A stretch of DNA of 64,000 nucleotides from CAVZYN01 sp963779515 (GCA_963779515.1 CAVZYN010000002.1:868001-932000), one strand, 5' to 3'. Positions 43,964 through 53,560 are shown, counted from the stretch's first letter. The notes: a model not told the origin generated them from the letters alone. Numbers and translations: made by a program.

Positions 43964-45589
43964 TCACTCCAATTTGAAATCCGCGAATTTGACGCGCAAG
44001 TCCTTCTTCGAAACCTTGCCCGTCGCCGTCAGCGGCAGCTGCTCGACGAACACGACGTCGTCGGGGAGCTGCCACTTGGCGAGCTTGCCGGCGAGCGCTG
44101 TCAGGATCGCGTCCTTGGTCGGGTCGGCGCCCGGCGCCTTGATGGCGACGAGCAGCGGCCGCTCGTACCATTTCGGATGCGGCACGCCGATGACGGCGCA
44201 CGCGGCGACGCCCGGCACCGAGAGCGCGGCGTTCTCGACATCGATCGACGAGATCCACTCGCCGCCGGATTTCACCAGGTCCTTGGTGCGATCGACGATC
44301 GTCAAAACCCCCTCGGGCGTGATTTTGGCGACGTCGCCGGTGCCAAACCAGCCGTGTTTGTCGATCGCCTTGGCGCTGGCTTCGGGATTCTTGAAGTAAC
44401 CGGACATGATGGTCGGGCCGCGCACGAACAGCTCGCCGGTGGTTTCGCCGTCATGCGGCAGCGCGGTGCCGGCGTCATCGGTGATCTTGAAGTCGACGCC
44501 GTACACGCGATGGCCCTGCCGTGTCTTCAGCGTGATGCGCTCATCGAGCGGTCGCGCGTTTTCCTCCGGTGACAGGTGGCCGACGCTGCCGACGGGGCTC
44601 ATCTCGGTCATGCCCCAGGCGTGGATCACGTTGACCTCGTGGGTCTTCTCGAACATCTCGACCATGGCGCGAGAGGCCGCAGAGCCGCCGACCACGACTT
44701 CGCGGAAGCCCGAGGGCTTGCGGCCACGCTTCGCCATCTCCGCGCCGAGGCCCTGCCAGACCGTCGGCACGCCCCAGGCGGAATTCACCTGCTCGGCGTC
44801 CATCAAGTCGAACACGCTGGCGCCGTCGAGTTTGGCGCCGGGCATCACCACGGTCGTGCCGGTCAAGGGTGCGACATAGGGCAATCCCCACGCATTGACG
44901 TGGAACAGCGGCACAACCGGCAGCAGTTTCTTGTCGCGCCCAAACGACGACGCCAGGCCGGTCAGCAAGAACAGCGCGTGCAGCACGGTCGAGCGATGCG
45001 AATATAGCGCGCCCTTGGGTTCGCCCGTTGTGCCCGACGTGTAGCAGAGTGCGGCGGCGGCGGCCTCGTCGAGGTGCGGCCACGCACTGAGCGGTGCTGC
45101 CGACGCCACCAGTTCCTCGTAACAGTCGATGCCGGGCAGCGCCGGCATGTGCGCGCGATCGGTCATCGCGACCAGGTGTTTGACCGGCTTCCACGCGGGG
45201 CGCATCTTTTCGACCAGCGGCGCGAACGTCAGATCGAAGAACAGCGCGACGTCCTCGGCGTGGTTGACGATGTAGGAGAGCTGATCGGGGAACAGGCGCG
45301 GGTTGATGGTGTGGCAGACGGCACCGATACCGGAGATCGCATAGTACAACTCGAAGTGGCGATAGCCGTTCCAGGCCAGCGTCGCGACGCGGTCGCCGGG
45401 CTTGACGCCCATGGCTTGCAGGGCCGCCGCCAGCTTCATGATGCGGGCGCGGGCCTCGCGGTAGCCGTACCGGTGAATGCCGCCCTCGACGGTTTGGGAG
45501 ACGATTTCCGCGGTGGGGTGCACTTCGGCGGCATAGTCGATGATGCTCGAGATCAGCAGCGGCCGATCCATCATTTGGCCTGGTAGCAT
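43964..45589 (-). CDS. Medium/long-chain acyl-CoA ligase (AlkK-like)
   Basis: A 541-residue ANL-superfamily enzyme. P-loop CYTSGTTGEPKGALYSHRS, VPLFHVNAWGLPY, WGMTEMSPVGSVG, FVRGPTIMSGYFKNPEAS, hinge TGDVAKITPEGVLTIVDRTK, and catalytic Lys in TATGKVSKKDLRV. The WGMTEMSP motif and start MMDRPLLISSIIDYAA are typical of AlkK/fatty-acyl-CoA synthases acting on medium to long chains. It faces away from the bifunctional beta-oxidation gene at 45742, with a shared 150-base divergent promoter region, so both probably serve fatty-acid degradation. Confidence 0.94.
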   Translation of the reverse strand: MLPGQMMDRPLLISSIIDYAAEVHPTAEIVSQTVEGGIHRYGYREARARIMKLAAALQAMGVKPGDRVATLAWNGYRHFELYYAISGIGAVCHTINPRLFPDQLSYIVNHAEDVALFFDLTFAPLVEKMRPAWKPVKHLVAMTDRAHMPALPGIDCYEELVASAAPLSAWPHLDEAAAAALCYTSGTTGEPKGALYSHRSTVLHALFLLTGLASSFGRDKKLLPVVPLFHVNAWGLPYVAPLTGTTVVMPGAKLDGASVFDLMDAEQVNSAWGVPTVWQGLGAEMAKRGRKPSGFREVVVGGSAASRAMVEMFEKTHEVNVIHAWGMTEMSPVGSVGHLSPEENARPLDERITLKTRQGHRVYGVDFKITDDAGTALPHDGETTGELFVRGPTIMSGYFKNPEASAKAIDKHGWFGTGDVAKITPEGVLTIVDRTKDLVKSGGEWISSIDVENAALSVPGVAACAVIGVPHPKWYERPLLVAIKAPGADPTKDAILTALAGKLAKWQLPDDVVFVEQLPLTATGKVSKKDLRVKFADFKLE

Positions 45590-45741
45590 GGCGTTTCGTC
45601 CCGGTTATCCGGCCCATTCGAGGGGGGCCATGTTCTGGTTCATGCGTCGATTGCGCCGAGCGTATCCCCACGCCCCTGCTGACGCCAAGTCCGGAAGTCG
45701 CTAAAGAAGACTTTTGGGCATTCCTTTAGAAAGGCCTCGTC

Positions 45742-47853
45742 ATGGCGACCGTCGATATTGAGCGCAAGGGTCCGGTATCCGTTATTCGATTTTCCAATCC
45801 GCCGGTGAACGCGCTGTCGCATGACTTGCGGGTCAAGCTGCTGGCCGCCGTCAAGGGCGAGGGCGCCAATCCGGCCGTCAAGGCGATCGTGCTGACGGGA
45901 CAGGGGCGCGCGTTCTCGGCCGGCGCCGACATTGCCGAATTCAAGACCGGCCGCATGGCGCCGCTGTTGCCCGAGGTGCTCGACGAGATCGAGCAGACGC
46001 CCAAGCCGATCGTGGCTGCGATCAACGGGCTCGCGCTCGGCGGTGGGCTCGAGGTGACGCTGGTGGCGCACGCGCGCGTCGCGGCGAAGGATGTCCGGAT
46101 GCTGGGATTGCCCGAGGTCAAGATTGGCGTGATCCCGGGCGCGGGCGGCACGCAGCGGCTGCCGCGCATCATCGGCGCGGAGCCGGCGCTCGACATGATC
46201 GTGTCGGGCGCCGCGATCGATGCCACGCGCGCCAAGTCGATCGGACTTGTGGATGAGATCGCCGAGGGCGACGTCGTGGCAGCCGCGATCGCGCTTGCCG
46301 GAAAGCTCGCCGCGTCCGGCCCGAAGCCGGTTGCGACGAGCGCGCGCAAGATCGACACCGCGAAGATCCCGGCTGATCTGTTCGCGAACCGAAGGAAGGC
46401 CCTGAAGCGGCATCCGGGTGGCCCCGTGGCGCCCGCCGCCTGCGTGCTCGCCATCGAGACCGCCACCAAGGAGCCTTATGCGGAGGGTGCCAAACTCGAA
46501 CGCAAACTGTTCATGGATTGCCTCGCGACGCCGTACGCGCGCTCGCTGCAGCACGCGTTCTTCGCGGAGCGGCAGGCGGCGAACATTCAGGGCCTGAGTG
46601 CCGATGTAAAACCGCGCGCCATCAAGAGCGTTGCTGTGATCGGGGCTGGCACGATGGGCGCCGGCATTACGATCGCGCTGCTGCAGGCGGGGCATCCGGT
46701 GACCATGATCGACGCCACCGAGCCGATGCTGATGCGCGGCGTGAAGCACGTCGGCGATACGCTGACGACGCTGGCGCAGCGCGGGCGCATCGCGCCGGAG
46801 GCCGCCAAGGACGCGTTCCATCGCATGAAGCCTTCGATCACACTGGCCGATGCCGCGCAGGCCGATCTCGTGATCGAGGCCGCATTCGAATCGATGAGCG
46901 TCAAGAAAGACCTGTTCCGGCGCTTGGATGGCGTTTGCAAGCCGGGCGCGATCCTGGCGACCAACACGTCGACGCTCGATGTCGATGTGATCGCGGCGGA
47001 GACGAAGCGGCCGCAGGATGTGATCGGCCTGCATTTCTTCTCGCCCGCCAACATCATGCGGCTGTTGGAGATTGTGCGCGGCAAGAAGACGGCGGACGAT
47101 GCGCTCGCTACCGCCATGGATCTCGCCAAGCGCATGGGAAAAGTCGGCGTCGTCTCTGGCGTCTGCTTCGGCTTCATCGGCAATCGCATGCTCGAGGACT
47201 ATCTGGAAGAAGTGCAGGCGATGCTGATGGAGGGGGCGACGCCAGAACAGATCGACGGCGCGATGGAAGAGTGGGGCATGGCGATGGGCCCGCTGGCCGT
47301 GATGGATCTAGCGGGCGTCGATGTCGGCTGGCGCATTCGCCAGGAGCACAAACTTTCCGAGGCGCGGCGCAAACTCTACGCCGTGACGGATGCGTTTGCC
47401 GCCGCCGGCCGCCATGGCCAGAAGACGGGTGCCGGCTACTACAAATACGGCAAGGATCGCACGCGCACGCCCGATCCCGAGATCGTCGCGATGTTCCAGG
47501 CGGAGGCGAAAAAGCAGGGCGTTGCACAGCGGGATGACATCAAGCCGGCCGAGATCGTCGAGCGCTGCCTGCTGCGGCTCGTCAATGCGGGCGCCCAGAT
47601 CCTCGACGAGAAGATCGCCATGCGCGCCAGCGACATCGATACGATCTACATCAACGGCTATGGCTTCCCCGGGTGGCAGGGCGGTCCGATGTGGCAGGCG
47701 GATGCGAGCGGCGCTGCGGATACGCTAAAACGCCTTAAGGGCTACGAGGCCAAGTACGGCGCGCGCTGGACGCCGGCGCCGCTGCTCGTGAAGCTCGCTA
47801 AGGAAGGCGGGACGTTCGGGGGGCTGGACGCGAAAGCGGCGGGCAAGGGGTGA
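45742..47853 (+). CDS. Bifunctional enoyl-CoA hydratase / 3-hydroxyacyl-CoA dehydrogenase (FadJ-like)
   Basis: A 703-residue beta-oxidation enzyme. The N-terminal crotonase domain has oxyanion-hole segments AFSAGADIAEF and LALGGGLEVTLVAHAR with a catalytic Glu, and LPEVKIGVIPGAGGTQRLPR. The dehydrogenase domain starts at about residue 293 with the NAD motif VAVIGAGTMGAGITIALLQA, catalytic His in GLHFFSPANIMRLLE, and two C-terminal helical domains ending GYGFPGWQGGPMW. It hydrates enoyl-CoA and oxidises the L-3-hydroxyacyl-CoA. No thiolase is adjacent. The site AAAGG lies before ATG 45742. Confidence 0.95.
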   Translation: MATVDIERKGPVSVIRFSNPPVNALSHDLRVKLLAAVKGEGANPAVKAIVLTGQGRAFSAGADIAEFKTGRMAPLLPEVLDEIEQTPKPIVAAINGLALGGGLEVTLVAHARVAAKDVRMLGLPEVKIGVIPGAGGTQRLPRIIGAEPALDMIVSGAAIDATRAKSIGLVDEIAEGDVVAAAIALAGKLAASGPKPVATSARKIDTAKIPADLFANRRKALKRHPGGPVAPAACVLAIETATKEPYAEGAKLERKLFMDCLATPYARSLQHAFFAERQAANIQGLSADVKPRAIKSVAVIGAGTMGAGITIALLQAGHPVTMIDATEPMLMRGVKHVGDTLTTLAQRGRIAPEAAKDAFHRMKPSITLADAAQADLVIEAAFESMSVKKDLFRRLDGVCKPGAILATNTSTLDVDVIAAETKRPQDVIGLHFFSPANIMRLLEIVRGKKTADDALATAMDLAKRMGKVGVVSGVCFGFIGNRMLEDYLEEVQAMLMEGATPEQIDGAMEEWGMAMGPLAVMDLAGVDVGWRIRQEHKLSEARRKLYAVTDAFAAAGRHGQKTGAGYYKYGKDRTRTPDPEIVAMFQAEAKKQGVAQRDDIKPAEIVERCLLRLVNAGAQILDEKIAMRASDIDTIYINGYGFPGWQGGPMWQADASGAADTLKRLKGYEAKYGARWTPAPLLVKLAKEGGTFGGLDAKAAGKG

Positions 47854-47948
47854 GCGGATCGCGTCGATTGGGTTGCGCCGTCCATGCGACCTGCATAATA
47901 TCCAATGGTCTGCCTGCCATCTTATCCGGACATCAGGAGGAATTCACG

Positions 47949-48386
47949 ATGTCAAACAAGTACGCTGGAGGCTGCGCCCACGTTCACACGCAAGCGGATC
48001 GGGAGCCGATCGACAACCACACTTGCCATTGCTCGGTGTGCAAACGAGTGACCGCGCAACCCACGACACACGTCGTTTTCTTCAATTACGCAGACCTGAA
48101 AGTCGACAACGTCGCCGGCTTGAAACGTCAGCCCTTCAATGCTGAAAACCCGAATGGACCGCTCGAGCTGTGCACCTGTGCGACGTGCGGGACGCCGATC
48201 ATGCTCGACGACAAACAGAAGCGCATTCGGGTGATCGTGCCGAACCTGATGGGCCACGACACGGCGAAGCTGCCGGCCACCTATCACGCGTTCTATGACC
48301 CGGCAACCGGTGTGCCTCGCCCCAACGACGGGCGGCCCGTCTACGAAGGTCTGCGCCCCGACTTCGTCTGGCCGCCGTCCGCATAA
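47949..48386 (+). CDS. GFA-family protein (glutathione-dependent formaldehyde-activating-like)
   Basis: A 145-residue zinc protein of the Gfa/CENP-V fold. Metal-binding cysteines: CHCSVCKRV and CTCATCGTP, plus an N-terminal GGCAHVHT. The usual GGCHCG start is replaced by GGCAHV, so one zinc-site Cys pair is altered and activity on S-hydroxymethylglutathione is doubtful. ATG 47949 has a perfect AGGAGG 9 bases upstream; the frame is open to 47850, overlapping the FadJ-like stop. The C-terminus ends in FVWPPSA. Single gene. Confidence 0.82.
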   Translation: MSNKYAGGCAHVHTQADREPIDNHTCHCSVCKRVTAQPTTHVVFFNYADLKVDNVAGLKRQPFNAENPNGPLELCTCATCGTPIMLDDKQKRIRVIVPNLMGHDTAKLPATYHAFYDPATGVPRPNDGRPVYEGLRPDFVWPPSA

Positions 48387-48637
48387 CGCGCGCGGTCCAG
48401 CTGTCCGGTCGTCAGCGACCAAAAGATCACTACTGCGCCAACGAGCGATCAGGCATTTGCAGCGGACGTCGCACTCTCAAACGTGGACGGCCGTTGCAAC
48501 GCTGCTGTTGCCCCGCAGAGAAGAGATGAAAGCGGCGATACGAATGTTGTTTTGCGACGCCTCCTGAGCGGGTGTAGCGTGGAGGTGCCGAACGGTCTCG
48601 TTCGTTCACGCCTGTTGACTCGTTCAGGGAGGACGTC

Positions 48638-49024
48638 ATGAAAATCCAGTACTCGGTGCCCGTGGCAATTCTCGCCGGAATTGGAATTGGCGGTGTCACG
48701 GTGCAGATGCTTCACGCTCAGGCCAAGCCGCCCGTCTATCGCATTTCCGAAATCGAAATATCGAATTTGGAGGGCTACACGAAAGAGTTTGCTCCAAAAG
48801 CACAGGCCGCACTCAAAGGTGCCGGAGGTCGTTTCCTCGCCGCAGGACAGAATGTGACCGCGCTCGAAGGCGACCCGCCGAAAACGCGCGTCACCATACA
48901 AGTCTGGGACAGCCTCGAAAAAATGCAAGCCGCGTTTAATTCTGCTGAGTACAAGGATGCCCGCAAGATCGGCGAGAAGTATGCGAAATTCCGCGCCTTT
49001 GCGGTAGAAGGCCTGCCGCAATAG
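48638..49024 (+). CDS. Exported DUF1330-like protein
   Basis: A 128-residue protein with an N-terminal signal or anchor (VPVAILAGIGIGGVTVQMLH). The mature part matches the DUF1330 dimeric ferredoxin-like fold: YRISEIEISNLEGYTKEFAP, AAGQNVTALEGDPPKTRVTI, WDSLEKMQAAFNSAEYKDAR and a terminal KIGEKYAKFRAFAVEGLPQ. Cytosolic DUF1330 proteins are common; the exported form is frequent in Bradyrhizobium-like bacteria. Function unknown. GGGAGGACGTC precedes ATG 48638. Confidence 0.85.
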   Translation: MKIQYSVPVAILAGIGIGGVTVQMLHAQAKPPVYRISEIEISNLEGYTKEFAPKAQAALKGAGGRFLAAGQNVTALEGDPPKTRVTIQVWDSLEKMQAAFNSAEYKDARKIGEKYAKFRAFAVEGLPQ

Positions 49025-49080
49025 CGGGCGCACGCCACTTTTCCCGACTGTGCCCATCGCCGGCGTTCCGACGTAATCGT

Positions 49081-49184
49081 GTAGGGTGCAATAGCGCCGA
49101 TGCGGAGCGAGCTCCGCGAGGCGCGTATTGCACCGATCGAGTTCGGGAGGGTGCAATACGGCCAAGGAGCCTATTGCACCCTAC
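49081..49184. repeat. Nested palindromic element (GTGCAATA family)
   Basis: 104 bp. Outer arms GTAGGGTGCAATAG (49081-49094) and CTATTGCACCCTAC (49171-49184) are perfect; inner arms GTATTGCACC (49125-49134) and GGTGCAATAC (49150-49159) are perfect; a small GCGGAGCGAGCTCCGC palindrome lies in the left half. Same architecture as the 59-kb and 63-kb elements but unrelated sequence. Confidence 0.9.
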
Positions 49185-49224
49185 TTGTGTGCCTGCAATT
49201 CAATACAACTTCGCGACGGACGCC

Positions 49225-49815
49225 ATGGAACGCATATCGTTCAACGCCGACATCATCGGTGCCCCACCCAAAGGCTGGATCATCACGCTGACGGGCAGTG
49301 GGGTTTCTAAATGGACAGTCGAGGCGGATGACGGCGCGCCGCCGGGGTCGCATTTCCTGAAGCAATCCGGCAGAGCGACGTTTCCTTTGGCGCTGCGGCA
49401 AGGCAGCAGCATTCGGGATGGCTTCGTCGAGGCAAGGTTCAAGGCGCTTGCGGGCGACGAGGATCGCGCCGGCGGTCTCGTCTGGCGCGCGGCCGATGCC
49501 AACAACTACTATGTGGTGCGCGCCAATGCGCTCGAGGACAACGTCGTCCTCTACAAGACCGTCGATGGCGTGCGCAGCTCGCTCGATATCGTTGGCCGCA
49601 AGGGCGGTTACGGCGTCAAGGTGCCGGTCCCACCGGGCGCGTGGCATACGCTGCGGATCGAATTCGCAGGCAGGCGCTTCAAGGCCATCTACAACGGCAA
49701 GGCACAGTTTGAGGTCGACGACGCAACGTTCCAGGACGCGGGCATGGTCGGATTGTGGACCAAGGCCGACAGCGTTTCGGCGTTCGACGGAGTGTGTTTC
49801 GGCGCGAAACCTTGA
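49225..49815 (+). CDS. DUF1080/concanavalin-A-like protein
   Basis: A 196-residue beta-sandwich protein resembling the DUF1080 (3-keto-disaccharide hydrolase/GH16-like) group: MERISFNADIIGAPPKGWII, SKWTVEADDGAPPGSHFLKQ, FVEARFKALAGDEDRAGGLV, NYYVVRANALEDNVVLYKTV and GAWHTLRIEFAGRRFKAIYN. Relatives are usually exported, but no signal peptide is found here. The region that should encode it is occupied by the palindromic element at 49081-49184, so the N-terminus may have been replaced or lost. ATG 49225 is the best internal start; an upstream in-frame TTG/GTG would add 17 residues. Confidence 0.72.
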   Translation: MERISFNADIIGAPPKGWIITLTGSGVSKWTVEADDGAPPGSHFLKQSGRATFPLALRQGSSIRDGFVEARFKALAGDEDRAGGLVWRAADANNYYVVRANALEDNVVLYKTVDGVRSSLDIVGRKGGYGVKVPVPPGAWHTLRIEFAGRRFKAIYNGKAQFEVDDATFQDAGMVGLWTKADSVSAFDGVCFGAKP

Positions 49816-49835
49816 TCCGGCCAGGCGGCATTTGC

Positions 49836-49890
49836 GGTGATCATGAGCCGGTGATCATGAGCCGGTGATCATGAGCCGGTGATCATGAGA
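49836..49890. repeat. 14-bp tandem repeat, 3.9 units
   Basis: Unit GGTGATCATGAGCC at 49836, 49850, 49864 and (last base changed) 49878. Every unit holds the palindrome TGATCA and an overlapping CATGA. It starts 21 bases after the DUF1080-like stop. Confidence 0.92.
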
Positions 49891-50032
49891 TAGTCTCGGG
49901 CTTACCCGAGAATTCCTCTGTTGTTTGCGACAGCATCTGCCCCCAATCTGGGCGGCCCAATCTGCGTGAGATCGGCAGGCTCTGTCGATATCGCATCGCA
50001 ATGTACATCGCATTCTAGGGAGGCTTTCAGCC

Positions 50033-50960
50033 ATGCCGATTCGTCATCTCGGCTACATCGCGCTGCCGCCGAGCCGATCCGACGCCGGTTTCGATCATGC
50101 CGATATTCATGCCGCGACCGATCGGCTCTATGTCGCGCACACCAGCAACGACACCATGGACGTGATCGACGTCGTCCACGACCGCTTTGTCGAATTCTTT
50201 CCCTGGCTTCACGGGTGTGGCCGGCGCTCTCGTGCACGAGCCGCGCAACCTCGTGTTCGCGTCCAATCGCGGCGAGGATACCGTCTCGATTTTTGTGGCC
50301 GGCGCCGAGCGCGACGCTTTCAAGATCGCAGTCGGTGTCAAGCCGAACGGCTTGGCCTTCGATCCCGCCCGCAACATCCTCATTGTCGCCAACCTCGGCG
50401 ACCCCGCAATTCCCGGCTCGCATACGGTGTCGGTCGTGGATATCGCACGCCGCGAACGGATCGCCGAAATCAAGGTGCCGGGAACGACACGCTGGTCACT
50501 CTACGACGCGGCGCGCGAGACATTTTTTGTCAACATCTCTTCGCCCGGCCAGATTATCGGCATCGATGCGCGTGACCCCGGCAAGATCGCGCGGACCATC
50601 GATGTCCCGGCGACCGGACCGCACGGGCTCGATCTCGACGCGAGCACGGGCCGATTGTTGTGCGCCTGCGACGCCGGTGTTCTCGTCATACTGGATGCAA
50701 CGTCGGGCCGTGTCCTTGGCGAGGTCGGCCTGAGCGGCACGCCGGACGTTGTCTTCCTCCATCCGCAATCGCGCCGCCTCTACGTCGCCGTGGGCAATCC
50801 CGGCGTCATCGACGTCATCGATATCGACGCGCTCCGCCGCGAAGAGGTGGTGCCGACCGAACGTGGCGCTCACACGCTGGCGATCGATCGCAAGCGTCAC
50901 AAGCTCTATGCGTTCCTACCTCGATCACATCGCGCCGCTGTCTTTGCCCATTCGGAATGA
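50033..50960 (+). pseudogene. YncE-like seven-bladed beta-propeller protein, one frameshift
   Basis: About 310 residues in two frames. The first encodes MPIRHLGYIALPPSRSDAGF and LYVAHTSNDTMDVIDVVHDR. After one extra T near 50196 the second continues SFPGFTGVAGALVHEPRNLV and the repeated NHL/YncE-type blades: VFASNRGEDTVSIF, ILIVANLGDPAIPGSHTVSV, GPHGLDLDASTGRLLCACDA, LYVAVGNPGVIDVIDIDALR and HTLAIDRKRHKLYAF. No signal peptide. YncE-type propellers bind partner proteins, DNA or quinone cofactors; the role here is unknown. ATG 50033 has GGGAGG upstream. Convergent with hydA. Confidence 0.84.
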
Positions 50961-51000
50961 CGGAGTTAGACCCGAGGGTCCGACACCGTCCTTCCATTCC

Positions 51001-52470
51001 TCAATACAACTTGGCGCCGAAATTTCGGGCCGGATCGAACTCCGGCGAGAGACGGCCCGTGGGACGCGCCGCCTCGCCCGCGGTGCGTGGCATGAACTTG
51101 CCCTGGCCGGGTTTGGCGGCGACCGCGCCGTCCTTCTGCACCACTTGGCCGCGCAACAGCACCGTCGTCGGCCAGCCCTGCACGGTGCGGCCGGCGTAGG
51201 GCGTGTACTTGGTCGCATCGTGCACGCTGGCGTCGCTGAGCGTGACGCTCTTTTTCGGATCCCAGATGCAGATATCGGCGTCGGCGCCGATGGCGATCGT
51301 GCCTTTCTTCGGATGCAGGCCGTACATCTTGGCGGGTTCGGTGGCGGTCCAGGCGACGAACTGCTGCAGCGTGCCACGGCCCCTATTGATCATCGCATCG
51401 AAGAGCAGAGGCAAGCGCGCCTCGAGCCCCGGCATGCCGTTGGCGATCTGCTTGAAATTGGGATTGGGCCCCGCCTTGAACTTGCCTTTGTCATTGAGCG
51501 CGTAGGGCGCGTGATCGGAGGAGACGAATTGCAGATCGCCGAGGCGGAGCGCTTGCCACAGCGCCTCCTGATCGGCGGTGGTCCGCAACGGCGGCGAGCA
51601 GATCCATTTCGCGCCATCGAGCCCGGGCTTGTCGAGATCCTCCTTGGTGAGGAAGAGATACTGCGTGCAGGTCTCGCCGAAGACTTTCAATCCGCGGCCG
51701 CGGGCGGTGCGGATGGCGGCGGCGCCCTCGGCCGTCGCGACGTGATAGACGATGACCGGCTGATCGATCAGCTCGGCGCAGGCGACGAGGCGATTGATAG
51801 CCTCGGCCTCGCTGACGCGCGGATGCGATATAGCGTGAAATTTCGGCGCGACGTAGCCCTTCGCCACAAGCCGCTTCGCCATCCAGCTGATCATGCCGTT
51901 GGTCTCGGCGTGCACCGCCACCAGCGCGTTGTGCTCGCGCGCGCAAACGAGCACGTCGAGCAGCTGTTCGTCCGAGACATTGATCAGATCGTAGGTCATG
52001 AACACTTTTATGGAGGCGTGCCCGCTCTTGATCAGCGGCGGCAGCTCTTCCTTGATCACGGTCTCGGTCGGGTCAGAGACGATGATGTGCAGGGCGTAGT
52101 CGACCATCGCGCCGCGCTTTGCCAGCACGTGGTAGTCCTCGACCACCTTCTTGACGCTCATGCCGCGATGCTGCGAGGCGAAGCACACGACCGACGTCGT
52201 GCCGCCGTGCAGTGCCGATGCCGTGCCGGTCTCGAACGTATCCGAGGTCATGATGCCGTTGGCTGAGAGCTGCTCGATGTGGGCGTGCGCGTCGACGCCG
52301 CCGGGAAGCACGATTTTGCCATTGGCATCAATCTCGGATTTGCCGGCGCCGAGACCGCGGCCGATGGCTGTGATCGTTTCGCCGGAGATGGCGACATCGG
52401 CCGTGAAGGTATCCGAGGCGGTGGCGACGGTGCCATTGCGGATGACGAGGTCGTAGGCGGGGGCGGACAT
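51001..52470 (-). CDS. hydA: Dihydropyrimidinase / D-hydantoinase
   Basis: A 489-residue binuclear-zinc cyclic amidohydrolase. Metal ligands: DAHAHIEQLS, the carboxylated Lys in HASIKVFMTYD, His in VYHVATAEGAAAIR, and the catalytic Asp in FVSSDHAPYALN. N-terminal YDLVIRNGTVATASDTFTAD and C-terminal IGADADICIWDPKKSVTLSD are the usual flanking beta-sandwich. It opens dihydropyrimidine or hydantoin rings. The second-metal motif reads DAHAHIE where most have DxHTH, so the substrate may differ. ATG 52470 (MSAPAYDLVIRNG). Confidence 0.93.
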   Translation of the reverse strand: MSAPAYDLVIRNGTVATASDTFTADVAISGETITAIGRGLGAGKSEIDANGKIVLPGGVDAHAHIEQLSANGIMTSDTFETGTASALHGGTTSVVCFASQHRGMSVKKVVEDYHVLAKRGAMVDYALHIIVSDPTETVIKEELPPLIKSGHASIKVFMTYDLINVSDEQLLDVLVCAREHNALVAVHAETNGMISWMAKRLVAKGYVAPKFHAISHPRVSEAEAINRLVACAELIDQPVIVYHVATAEGAAAIRTARGRGLKVFGETCTQYLFLTKEDLDKPGLDGAKWICSPPLRTTADQEALWQALRLGDLQFVSSDHAPYALNDKGKFKAGPNPNFKQIANGMPGLEARLPLLFDAMINRGRGTLQQFVAWTATEPAKMYGLHPKKGTIAIGADADICIWDPKKSVTLSDASVHDATKYTPYAGRTVQGWPTTVLLRGQVVQKDGAVAAKPGQGKFMPRTAGEAARPTGRLSPEFDPARNFGAKLY

Positions 52471-52522
52471 GGGCGGTGCTCCGTGGTGCGCTCGGGTTCG
52501 GGATGCACATTGGAGCGGAAGG

Positions 52523-53560
52523 CTACATCGCCGCAAGATGGGGAATCTGGGTCCCATCCGGCGCGGTGAGGGTCTCGCCGTCGAAATACGAGGGGCCGAT
52601 CGGCACCTTGGCGTGGCCGCCGGGGATGTCGAAAATGTAGGTCGGCTGCGCGAGGCCGGAGAGGCGGCGGCGCAGCTCGCGCATCAGCTCTTGGCCCTCG
52701 GCAATCGTGGTGCGGAAGTGGCTGGTGCCGGGAGCAAGATCGGCGTGGTGGAGGTAGTAGGGCGTGATCCGGAGCTCGACGAAGGCGCGCATCAGGCTTT
52801 CGAGCGTATCGGCATCGGCGTTGATGCCGCGCAGCAGCACGGTTTGGCTGACCATCGGGATGCCGGCGTCGATGATGCGGGCGATAGCGCTGCGGGCGGC
52901 GGGCGTGAACTCGCGCGGGTGGTTGGCGTGGAGGCCGACGTAGGCGCATTTGCCCGACGCCTTGAGCGCCTCGACGAGATCGGATGTGATGCGCGCGGGA
53001 TCGACGACGGGGACGCGGGTGTGCCAGCGCAGCACTTTCACGTGTGGAATCGCGGCGAGGCGGCGCGTCACGTCGGCGATGCGGCGCGGCGCGAGGATCA
53101 GCGGATCGCCACCCGTCAGAATGACTTCCCAAATGGTGGGGCGCGCGGCGATATAGGCGATCGCCGCGTCGAGCTTTTCGGGCGTCAGGATGGTCTCGCC
53201 GCCGGGGCCCACCATTTCGCGGCGGAAGCAGAAGCGGCAGTAGACGGGGCAGGCGTGCGTGAGTTTCAGGAGCACGCGATCGGGATAGCGATGCACGACG
53301 CCGGGGACGGTCTCGAATTTGGCATCGCCGATGGGATCGGCACGCTCCTCGGGTCGCGTTTCGATTTCCGCCACGGTCGGGACGAACTGCCGCGCGATGG
53401 GATCGTTGGCGTCGCCGCGCGCGATCAGCGCGGACATCTCGGGCGTCATCGCGATCGCATAGCGCGCGGCGACCGGCGCGAGCGTGGCCGTGTCGGCGTG
53501 GGCAATGAGCCCGGCAGTGGCCAGATCATCGAGGGTGCGCAGTGTCGTCAGCGTGGTCAT
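52523..53560 (-). CDS. epmB: EF-P-(lysine) lysine 2,3-aminomutase EpmB
   Basis: A 345-residue radical-SAM enzyme. The iron-sulphur cluster motif CxxxCxxC is in THACPVYCRFCFRREMVG, followed by VILTGGDPLILAPRRIADVT, LRWHTRVPVV, CAYVGLHANHPREFTP, the PLP-type MVSQTVLLRGINA, and terminal IFDIPGGHAKVPIG. Length fits EpmB and KamA-like enzymes. Proximity to epmA and efp makes EpmB (alpha-lysine to beta-lysine for EF-P modification) the best call. Catabolic KamA is longer. Divergent from the AbiEii-like module. Confidence 0.92.
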   Translation of the reverse strand: MTTLTTLRTLDDLATAGLIAHADTATLAPVAARYAIAMTPEMSALIARGDANDPIARQFVPTVAEIETRPEERADPIGDAKFETVPGVVHRYPDRVLLKLTHACPVYCRFCFRREMVGPGGETILTPEKLDAAIAYIAARPTIWEVILTGGDPLILAPRRIADVTRRLAAIPHVKVLRWHTRVPVVDPARITSDLVEALKASGKCAYVGLHANHPREFTPAARSAIARIIDAGIPMVSQTVLLRGINADADTLESLMRAFVELRITPYYLHHADLAPGTSHFRTTIAEGQELMRELRRRLSGLAQPTYIFDIPGGHAKVPIGPSYFDGETLTAPDGTQIPHLAAM

